Source: Saprospirales bacterium (GTDB lineage: Bacteria; Bacteroidota; Bacteroidia; Chitinophagales; Saprospiraceae). Taken from it: a stretch of 34,283 bases of DNA. A model generated the notes under the pieces. It was not told where the DNA came from. It did no database searches and saw only the letters and a list, made by a program, of their open reading frames with translations. This document shows positions 8,101-16,700 of the stretch, piece after piece. The translations under genes were made by a program, and so were the position numbers. The stretch lies in the NCBI GenBank assembly GCA_016719895.1, contig JADJYG010000029.1, forward strand, positions 1-34,283. Reading direction: 5' to 3'. Within the stretch, counting starts at the first letter, position 1. Every line of letters begins with the position of its first letter.

Positions 8101-9124
8101 ACGCGGCGCCGAAGCGTTCGACGCGCCTCTGGTACTGGGCGTGGACCCGAATGGCAGCGGGCGGAATTTTAACGGGTTGATCGATGAGGTATGCGTGTAC
8201 CAGCGCGCGCTGAGCCAGGCTGAAATCCGCGAACAAATGCACCTGGTGCGGCTGGACCCGGGCGACGCGTCCCTCCGCGCATACTATCAGTTCAACGAAC
8301 CGCCAACCGGAGATCTTGTTTTTGACCGCGCCGGCACCGGGCATTTGGGGCTGAACGGCGCCGCCGGCAGGGCGATATCCACGGCAGCGGTAGGGCCGGG
8401 CGCCAGCGCCTGCCGGACGGTCAGCGCAGCGGGTAACTATTATTTTGGAAAAGAGACCGGACTTGAGTTTACGACGGCCCAAACAGGCGTATTGCCACAA
8501 GGCGAGGTCTGCGCAACGCGAATCAACCTTCCGCCGGATGCGCGGCCGGATGCCGATCCGCTGAGCCGGTGCTATTGGGTCGTGCATAATTACGGCGCTA
8601 ATGCCACTTTTGCCCCGTTGAAAGAACTCCGTTGTTACCGCATCGGGCGTACGCCCGCAACAACTACAGCCGATGCCTACCGGCTCTGGTCGAGGCCGGT
8701 GCAGGCGGAAGGGAATACCTGGGTTTTTGAAGATACGGGCGACCGCCGCAAGCACGGCCCCGACGGATCGGTATTTTTCAGCGACGGGCTTCAGTGGACG
8801 GAATTTGGGCAGATGGTCCTGTCCAAGCCGGTACCCGAAGAAAACACTGCACCGGCAGGCCGGACGCCGGAAGCAGCAGCAGCAGTTGCCGGCGACTGCC
8901 GCGTTTACCCCAATCCCGTGGCGGCCGGAGGAGAATTGCTGGTGCAAGCCGGAGGGGATACCCCCGTCGTTTTTCGTTTGTTTGACGCCTCAGGGCACGC
9001 TATTCGCATCGAACAGGGTAACGGAGAAATGCGTTTCCGGCTGACCGGCACGCCGCCCGGCGTGTATTCGTATGGGGTGGAAGGCGCCCGGATGATGCAT
9101 TTTGGACGCCTGGTGGTGTATTGA
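5111..9124 (+). CDS. Large secreted Asp-box (BNR/sortilin-like) propeller protein with PKD, LamG and T9SS domains
   Basis: This 1337-aa protein starts at ATG 5111, giving a signal peptide (MKNFAFALFLLFWSSPCAIA). Upstream in-frame codons would read from the hairpin element. Residues ~120-800 carry at least nine Asp-box motifs of the type S/T-x-D-G-G-x-T/S-W (KTTDKGLHW, KTTDGGLTW, VSVNGGNSW, RSADHGATW, KSADGGASW, RSADGGQTW, KTTDGGQSW and others), typical of sortilin/GH74-like multi-blade propellers. A PKD-like domain (~807-877, WAWDFPG) and a LamG/concanavalin-like jellyroll (~884-1045, ending FNGLIDEVCVYQRALSQAEI) follow. Residues ~1264-1337 (CRVYPNPVAAGG, ending PPGVYSYGVE) are a T9SS sorting domain. 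Carbohydrate or protein binding at the surface is likely; an enzymatic role is not demonstrated. The gene is convergent with corA, with 23 bp between stop codons. Confidence 0.88.
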   Translation: MKNFAFALFLLFWSSPCAIAQEQPAPIVPGPGAPAWVRLLAADNPNVFAVEKAYRDYYAKQPFEKNTCTQYYKRWMHWARPFVQADGSLYFPTSKETAEKENRLQAMRRASMEDGHSAGWSWAGPSRTYHTDGVTKVTWQTNIYSVDIAPSDPNVLYAGGESGGLWKTTDKGLHWILLSSDILHDAFGAVKIHPADPNTAFAATRGKILKTTDGGLTWSSVYAENNLWVNELAIHAANPAILLAAADQGLLVSVNGGNSWSKKFTQKTWAAKFKPGDPSTAWAVRQNGAGSDFMRSADHGATWAPAGTGWWMPGQGESVTGAHIAVCPSRPDKLYAYLCGDGPTLNGYVGVFVSANNGSTWSNTNPANAIGEPYTMPGHTNLMANDGTKGFTQGFYDMAITVHPNNDQQLIAGGTSWFKSADGGASWQALGGYVGSLPWSHPDIQALAAQGNELWIASDGGLNYSINFGQTQEARMDGISGADLWGFDSGWNDDLLVGGRYHNGNMAWHESFPANTYYRMGGAEAPTGYVNPGPGLKTYHSDIGGYSLNGGLTGGRKSFPAGLFPNESYAYYANSEMAWHPRCWGIVFLGKDQNLWKSADGGASFSLWHTFPGNADNTVFDIEIARSNPQVMYCSQWDGTDDRIWRSADGGQTWVKCTPLPLPNNNDRVKLAVSAESAQVLWCAVTYGSNGKKIYKTTDGGQSWTSLTTATLNGVRIANILAQYGTDGGIYLGTDHGVFYRNNGHSDWQPYSDGLPLSAETNRLKPFYRDGKIRNGCWGFGVWEAPLFEPSAVLPQAMADKLHSGCTRDTFYFDDYSVVQHDGASWAWDFPGAAFTAGTNTRTPKAVFGAAGQYQAFMTLTTPQGVYYDTLQLSVSNGCDRDTFPGQALLLDGTDGCYAVAAAPLNLNANTASLTAWIKWLGPQSDRAGIVFCRGGSTTAGIGFDGDQLSYHWNEAGWWWNSGLTIPQNEWAHVALVVEPSRVTLYLNGKPAVDPSARGAEAFDAPLVLGVDPNGSGRNFNGLIDEVCVYQRALSQAEIREQMHLVRLDPGDASLRAYYQFNEPPTGDLVFDRAGTGHLGLNGAAGRAISTAAVGPGASACRTVSAAGNYYFGKETGLEFTTAQTGVLPQGEVCATRINLPPDARPDADPLSRCYWVVHNYGANATFAPLKELRCYRIGRTPATTTADAYRLWSRPVQAEGNTWVFEDTGDRRKHGPDGSVFFSDGLQWTEFGQMVLSKPVPEENTAPAGRTPEAAAAVAGDCRVYPNPVAAGGELLVQAGGDTPVVFRLFDASGHAIRIEQGNGEMRFRLTGTPPGVYSYGVEGARMMHFGRLVVY

Positions 9125-9147
9125 ACCCGGGCGCAAAGCCGGAGCGG

Positions 9148-10098
9148 TCAAAAAATTCGCCGCCGCTGCAATATCCAGTACAGAAACCCGGTGAGCAGGC
9201 CGGTGCATAGAATAGTGAGGTAAAAAGCCCAGGGGTTATCCGGAATGCCGTTGGGGATATTCATGCCAAAAAACGACGAAATCAGGGTCGGCACCATGAG
9301 CACAACCGTAAAAATCGTGAGCCGGTGTATCACCACGTTCAGGTTGTTGGAGATGATACTGGAATACGCATCCATGGTGCCATTCAGGATATTGGTATAC
9401 ACGTTCGACATAGACAAGGCCTGGGAGTTGTCGATAATGATATCTTCGAACAAATCCGTCAGGTCTTCATCGCCGTTGATGTGCAGGAAATCGGTGCGTT
9501 TTACCTTCATTTTCAGGAGCTCGTTGGCATTGAGCGAATTAACGAAATACACCAGGCTTTTTTCGATCGAAAGCAATTGTTTGAGTTCGGCGTTTCGGCT
9601 GGAATGCATCAATTCTTTTTCGATCAGGTTGCGCCGCAGGTTGAGCTTTTTCAGGCAGCCGAGGAAATAATAGACGTTTTGTTCCAGCACCTGGAGCACG
9701 AAGCGTTTTTCGTCGGCCGGGTTAAAATTGCGGACTTTATTCTCCAGGAAGGTATTGAGCACCGGCGTTTCAAAGGCCGATACGGTAATGACATGTTCGA
9801 TGGTGAGGATAATGCCGATAGGGACCGTTATAAAAACGGCTTCGATTTCGGCTTCGGAAATTTCGTTGAGAATCGGCGTGTTGATCAGGATAAACCGCAC
9901 GTCTTCATCGCGTTCATAGCGCGCGCGTTCGTCCAGATCGAGCGAGTCCGTCAGGAAAACGGGGTCAAACTCGAGCCGGCGGGCGAACTCGTCCAATTCG
10001 TCAGGAGCAAAGGGCGGGGTAAGATTTATCCAACACCCTGGCTCCAGCTCGGGCAGTTCCACGAGCCGTCGTTTTTCGCGTGCATAATACCGGATCAC
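9148..10098 (-). CDS. CorA-family divalent metal ion transporter
   Basis: This 316-aa inner-membrane channel of the CorA (Mg2+/Co2+) family has the usual layout: an N-terminal cytoplasmic alpha/beta domain, a long helical stalk (around FVNSLNANELLKMKVKR), and two C-terminal membrane helices. The signature GMN lies at the end of the first helix (VVLMVPTLISSFFGMNIP) and the second helix is FYLTILCTGLLTGFLYWIL, ending in a basic tail. The only start near the N-terminus is GTG at 10098 (next upstream in-frame codons reach a stop without ATG). Family length is usually 310-350 aa, so it is full length. A well-formed promoter lies just upstream. Ion specificity (Mg2+, Co2+, Ni2+ or Zn2+) cannot be told from sequence. 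Confidence 0.93.
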   Translation of the reverse strand: MIRYYAREKRRLVELPELEPGCWINLTPPFAPDELDEFARRLEFDPVFLTDSLDLDERARYERDEDVRFILINTPILNEISEAEIEAVFITVPIGIILTIEHVITVSAFETPVLNTFLENKVRNFNPADEKRFVLQVLEQNVYYFLGCLKKLNLRRNLIEKELMHSSRNAELKQLLSIEKSLVYFVNSLNANELLKMKVKRTDFLHINGDEDLTDLFEDIIIDNSQALSMSNVYTNILNGTMDAYSSIISNNLNVVIHRLTIFTVVLMVPTLISSFFGMNIPNGIPDNPWAFYLTILCTGLLTGFLYWILQRRRIF

Positions 10099-10144
10099 TG
10101 TCCATGGAGTGTTGAGTTGATAAACAATTTGACCGGAGTCGCCG

Positions 10145-10175
10145 CAAACTTACGCCGCCACTTTCTGGAAAACAA
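10145..10175 (-). promoter_or_regulatory. Promoter of the corA-like gene
   Basis: On the minus strand TTG (10175-10173), a 20-nt spacer and TAAGTTTG (10152-10145) match the Bacteroidota TTG-N19-21-TAnnTTTG promoter. The expected transcript start is ~40 nt upstream of the GTG start codon. Confidence 0.6.
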
Positions 10176-10773
10176 CCCCCTGCACCAGAAATAGGTAAAA
10201 AAGAAATCGCCCTGAAAAACAATATTTTGCAGTTTTACCAATAGACCTGGAAGCGCGAAACAAAATTACACCAGGGGGCAAAACCGGGTTGTTTATTCGT
10301 ATCAGCACGGCGATACGTGCGATAGTTTTTGTTAAAAAGCAATTTTTTCATTCGAAAAATTCCTATCATTGCCCGATAAAACAGGCTGTATGCCCTGCTT
10401 CAGACGCTTGTTCGACGAGAACCGGGGAGGCAGTTCCAGTATCCGGTCTGTTTCCGGTTTTTTCGTTAAACAAGCGCAGCATACCGACAAATTTGAACGC
10501 ACCACTCCAACGTAATCCATCCTGAATTGAGGTCCCGCCTTGGCGCTTGTTTCATCTATAATGTTTCCCCCCTCGAGCGGCAATTATTGCCGGCTCAGTA
10601 TCTCTTTACTGCGCTTTCATCGAAAATGCAATATTTTGGGTACTGTACCGGTGCAGCGCCTGCCCTGAAAGAGGTATCCTAGAGGAACCAATCTTCCACC
10701 AACCTTGAAATTTCTGCCAATTTTAATACTTTACTCAAACAAAAGTTTTGCTTACACACTAAACTCTCGAGGT
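10176..10773. other. Gene-free region upstream of the giant repeat protein
   Basis: About 600 bp without a credible gene. Short reading frames on both strands lack domain character or a start context. Visible structures are a small hairpin CGTATC/GATACG (10298-10317) and AATTTTTC/GAAAAATT (about 10341-10361). No clear TAnnTTTG box for the downstream gene was found; TATTTTGG near 10633 is a weak candidate. Confidence 0.5.
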
Positions 10774-13700
10774 ATGTGTTTCTCTACTTCCCGCTTAAAT
10801 ATCCTGCTGGTTTTTGCTTGCGCCACGGCGCTGCCTCTCTTCGGGCAAAGCGGCGCTGCCCCTTCCCCTGCAACCGTTGCATTGGACGGGCGCCAGGTAC
10901 GGCATGTGCTAACGGTCAACCAACCGGCGCAGGTGTTGCAGATCGATAACCTGATCCAGGGCGAGACCTATTCGCTGATCATTCCGGAAGACCCGGCGCT
11001 GGGAACCTGCCATCCGAACCTCCAGGCAGCGGATGCGGCAACCCAGGTGCTGCGGTATGACGAAGCGGCCCGGCAGTTGGTTTTCGTGGCCAACCAGGCC
11101 GCCGTACAGTTTCAGCTGAAGTACCCCTGTAGCTGGAGCGCCGATAACCCGCCCCGCCATTATATTTCCATTGTATGCGAAACCTGCGTCAAAAAAGACC
11201 TGCAAGCGTATATGGAATCCCTTGCCGCAACGCTCCAGGTGGAAGGCGGGCAGTCGGCAGAAGACTTGATCAAGGACGTCCTGATCGGCGGAAACTGTTT
11301 TGACATAACCAATGTGACGTTCACGGGTAATGCCGGCCAGATCGGCACGTTTTCGAATGGCGCTACCAATATCGGTTTTAACCGCGGTGTCATCATGGCA
11401 ACCGGCGACATCAGCCTGGCGCCTGGCCCCAACGACCAGGATGGCGCCAGCGCCGGCTACGGCTCGTCCACACCCGATGGCGACCTGGGGACGCTCACCG
11501 GCGGCGCATTGTTTGATATGGCGAATATCGAATTCGACTTTACCCCCACGCAAACGCCGCTTACCTTCAATTTTGTGTTTGCCTCCGAGGAATACTGCGA
11601 ATACGTCGGTACGCAGTACAACGACGTGTTCGGCTTCTTTATCTCCGGCCCCGGCATTGCGGGCGGCCAGCAAAATATTGCCCTGATCCCGCTGACGACC
11701 ATCCCGGTGGCGATCAACAACGTCAACCACCTTTCCTATTCGGGCTTGTATGTAAACAACCAACCGGCCAGCAGCGGCAACTTGTGCGGCCAATCGCCTT
11801 CTTTCAGCCCGGTGGTAAATGAAATCCAGTACGATGGCTATACCCGCAAGTTCACGGCCCTCGCCAACGTGCAACCCTGCCAAACCTACCATATCAAACT
11901 GAAAATAGCCGACGTCGGCGACGGCGTATGGGACTCCGCGGTGTTTTTAAACGCCGGCTCCTTCGACGCCGGCGGCAACGCGTCGGTCGAGTGGGAAGTG
12001 GACGGCGACCCGGATGACGAGGACGTATTCGAAGGGTGCGGAAAAGTAGAACTGGTCTTCCGCCGGGTTGGCGGTAATGCCGCCAGCCCCATGACGGTGC
12101 AGTACACCGTAACCGGTACCGCCACCCCCGGTCTGGATTATTCGGTCATCCCGCCCGTGATCGTCATACCGGCCGGCCAAATGGAATACCGGCTGACCGT
12201 CAATATCCTCACGGACGCCCTGTTGGAGGGGCTGGAAACCGTCATTATCACCCTGGCAAATCCCTGCTCCTGCCTGAACCCGCAGGAAACGTTGAAAATC
12301 CTCGACCTGCCGGTACTGCAAGTCCTGCCGGATACGGTAACCATTTGCGGCGCCGGCGCCGGCACGGTCAGCGTGACCGTGGTCGATGGCGTTGAACCCT
12401 ATACCTACCTCTGGCAAAACGGCTCAACCGACCCGACCACCACGGTATTTGTCGGTACTTCTTCCAATGTACGCGTCACGGTGACCGATGCCTGCGGCAA
12501 AACAAAAGTGGCTACCGCCCGCATCATCGTCAATCCGCTGCCGCGCGCCCAGCTTATCCCCCCGGCCCCACAAATTTGCCCGGGAGCAGATACCCAGATC
12601 AAAATACAATTTACCGGAAACGGCCCCTTCGACCTGGAGTATATGATCAATGGCGATCCGCAGCCGCCGATTTATGGCATCTCCGACAATCCGTTTTTCC
12701 TTACGGTCAACCAACCCGGCGTTTACCAGCTCATCGGCGTCACCGACTCGCTCGGGTGCCAGGGGCCGGGATTAGGATTGGTGGTGGTCGTGGAATCCAC
12801 CCTCGCCTTAACCGGGGTAGCCACCAACGTACAGTGTTCGAGCTCGTCCAACGGATCAATCAATACTACCGTGACCGGCGGCAGCGGGCCGTTTACCTAT
12901 ACCTGGACCGGCCCTATAGCCATCAGCAACCAACCGGACCCCATCAACCTTCCGCCGGGCGATTATAACGTGACGGTGACCGATGGCTCCGGTTGTACTG
13001 ACGACGGCAGCTTTTCCGTCATCGCCCCCAACCCCCTGACTACGACCATTGCCAATGTGAACGGGACCAATTGCGCCAATCCGAATGTCGGGAGTATTAA
13101 CCTCGAAGTAACGGGAGGTTTTCCCAACTATACCTATAAATGGACCAACGGCTCCAGTGTGCAGGACCCGTCGGGCCTGGCGGCGGGGATTTATACCGTG
13201 ACGGTAACGGACCTGTCGGGTTGTTCCAAAACCACTACGGCTACCGTACCGGGCGACTTCGACCCGCCGGCGGCATCCGCCACCGTCAACGGCCAGCTGA
13301 CCTGCCAGGTCGCCAGCCTTACCCTGAACGGCAGCGCCTCATCGATCGGACCGAATTTCACGTACCTGTGGACCGCCAACCCGGGCAATATCGTCAGCGG
13401 CAGCGCGACGCTCAACCCGGTGGTCAATCAGGCCGGTAATTACACGCTGGTCGTCACGAATACCTCCAATGGATGCACGGCTTCCTCTACGGCGCCGGTG
13501 GTCGCCAACACGACCCTGCCAGCAGCCGAGGCGGGCCCGGTGCAGACCATTACCTGCGCGCTCCCCAATGCCACGCTCGACGGAACGGGTTCGTCCACCG
13601 GGGCGAACTTTTCCTACCAATGGACCGCCGGCCCGGGCGGAAGCATCCTGAGCGGCGCCGGTACCCTCAACCCCGTAGTAGGCACAGCCGGAACCTATAC

Positions 13701-16700
13701 CCTGCTCGTCACGAATACACAAACGGGCTGTACACAAACGGACAACGTCGCGGTTGGCTTGAATATCACGGCGCCAACGGCCGCTGTCGCTCCGCCCGGC
13801 ACCCTCACCTGTACGGTTTCGCAAGTGACGCTCAATGGCAGCGCCACCCCGGCAGGCGGCGCCTACGCGTATCAATGGACAACGATAAACGGAAACATAC
13901 AATCCGGCCAGGCCAGTTCGAATGCCGTCGTGACGGAAGCCGGCGATTACACGCTCATCGTCACCAATACGCAAAACGGTTGTACGGACGACGCTACCGT
14001 GACGGTGACCCTGGATTTCACCGACCCGGCAGCCATCATTGTGGTCAACAACCAGATTACCTGTACGAACAAAACGGTCACGATCGACGCCACACAATCG
14101 TCCAATGGCGCGCTTTACAGCTTTTTCTGGGCCACCACCGGCGGCGGCCATATCGCCAGCGGCAGTAACACCCTGACGCCAACGGTAGACGCCCCCGGCT
14201 TTTACTCGCTGTTTGTAACGAACCTGTTCAACAATTGCACGGCATCGGCATCAGTCCAGGTGACCCAAAACACCACGCCGCCGATTGTTAACCCGGGTTT
14301 GCCCGGCACGCTGAATTGCGACGTCACCGAAATCGAACTGGGCGATCCGGCAACCATCGTGCTGCCGAATATTACGTACCAATGGACCAGCTCGCCGGGC
14401 GGCAACATCGTCAGCGGCGCCAATACACCCAGTATTCTAGTCAACCAACCGGCTACCTATTCGTTGCTGGTGACGAATACGCAAAACGGTTGCACCGCCG
14501 CGGGTTCAACGCCGATCACGCAGAATATTGCTCCGCCTAATGCCGTTGCGGCTGCGCCGGGCGAGATCAATTGTGTGACGCCAACGCTTTTACTGAACGG
14601 GGCAGGCTCCAGCTCGGGAGCCAACTTTACCTATCAATGGTCGACCACGAACGGTAACATCGCCGCCGGAGGCGCCACGCTCACGCCAACCATAAACTCG
14701 GCCGGCAATTACACGCTGGTGGTGACCAACAACGCCAACGGTTGCACCTCCAGCGCGTCGGCTACCGTGACCGCCAACCTGGCGCCGCCAACAGTGGCTA
14801 TTGCCCAACCGGCTTTGATCACCTGTTTCCAACCCCAACAAACGCTCAACGGAGCCGGCTCCAGTACCGGAAGCGCCTTCCAGTACCAATGGGGCACGCT
14901 AAACGGCCAGATTCTGTCGGGCGCCAATAGCCTCCAACCGGTTATCGGCCAGGCTGGCGTCTATACACTTCTGGTGACCAATACCGGCAACAGTTGTACC
15001 TCCAGCGCGTCCATCACCGTCAGTGCGGATGTTGCGCTGCCGGTATCCAATGCCGGCCAATCGCAGGTATTGAACTGTACTACCACCTCGCTTACGTTGA
15101 ATGGAAGCGGCTCCAGCCAGGGCGCCGGCTTCACCTACCTGTGGACGGCCATTAACGGCGGCAATATCCTGCCGCCTGCCAATATCCTGAATCCGTCGGT
15201 GGACGCTCCCGGCACGTATCAGCTACTGGTCACCAATACGCAAAACGGCTGCACCAGCGCATCGGCGGTTCAAATCCTGGAAGACGCTGCCGACCCCGTG
15301 GTGCAGGTCGCCACGCCGGGCATCCTCAATTGCACCGACAGCCAGGTAACGCTGAACGGCGCGGGATCCAGTACCGGAAATAACTTCGTATACGCCTGGA
15401 GCGGCCCCGGAATCGTTTCGGGCAACAGCACCCTGAATGCCACGGTCAGCCAACCCGGCAACTATACCCTGTTGATCACCAACAGCGACAACGGTTGCAC
15501 TTCCCTGAAAACCGTAAGCGTCCAGCGCGATATACAGCCGCCCAGTGCCGATGCGGGCGCCGACAATATCCTGAACTGTTATTTCCCACAACTCCAGATC
15601 GGCGGCGCCGGCAGTTCTTCCGGCCCTGATTTCACCTATTCCTGGACCGGGCCTGGAATCGTTTCCGGCGGCAATACGGCCAACCCCGTCGTTGGCCAAG
15701 CGGGCCTGTACAACCTTCTGGTGACCAACACCGCCAATGGATGTACCGCTACCGATAATATTTCGTTGTCGGTTGACCAGGTTTTACCACAGGCCGATGC
15801 CGGGCCGGGCTTCCAGCTGACGTGTACTGAAACGAGCTATGTGCTGGCGGCAACCGCCACCCAGGGCCCGGATATTACGTACAAATGGGCCACCAATACC
15901 GGGAATTTCCTGGCGGCGTCGAATATCCTGAATCCGGAGATCAACGGCGCCGGGTTCTACTTCCTCACCGTCACCAATACTACCAACGGCTGTACGGCAA
16001 CCGACCTGGTGCAAATAACGCAATCGGCCGATTTCCCGACGGCTGACGCCGGCGTCGCCAATACCCTGACCTGTTCGGTCAATTCCCTGACGCTGAACGG
16101 CGGCAACTCCAGTACCGGCCCCGAATTTTCATACCTGTGGACGCCGGTTGGAAACGGTAATATTGTCAGTGGCCCGAATACGCTAACGCCGGTTATCGAC
16201 CAACCGGGCACCTATCAATTGGCGGTTACCAACAATACCAACAATTGTATCTCGTATTCCAGCATCGCGGTGCAGCAGGACGTCGCTCCGCCCGGGGTGG
16301 AAGCCGGTAACCCGCAGACGCTGACCTGTACCTTGTCGTCCATCACCCTGGATGGGCAGGTGACCACCAACGGGAATTTCCTGTACAACTGGCAATCGGC
16401 CAATGGCGGAATCATCGTCAGCGGCGGCAACACCCTTTCCCCCGCCGTGAGCGCCGTGGGGATATACACCCTCACCGTCACCAATACCCTCAATGGCTGC
16501 ACCGCTGCGGATGATGTGGAAGTCCTGGCCGACCAAAACGCCCCGGTCATTCAGATTGCCCAGCCGGCCATTCTGAACTGTCTGGTCAAACAGACCACGC
16601 TGAACGCCACAGGTTCTTCTACCGGCAACGTTCAATACAACTGGACTACTGCCAACGGCAACTTCACCAACCTGAACGACCCGCTGCAGCCGGTAGTCAA

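Noticed and set aside
5945..8947. A 1000-codon open frame on the minus strand opposite the Asp-box protein gene
   Set aside because: It has no signal or domain pattern, is full of low-complexity residues, and is a by-product of high GC in the real plus-strand gene, which has clear domains.
10289..10583. Short open frames on both strands upstream of the giant protein gene
   Set aside because: They overlap each other, have no domain pattern, and lack a promoter or start context.
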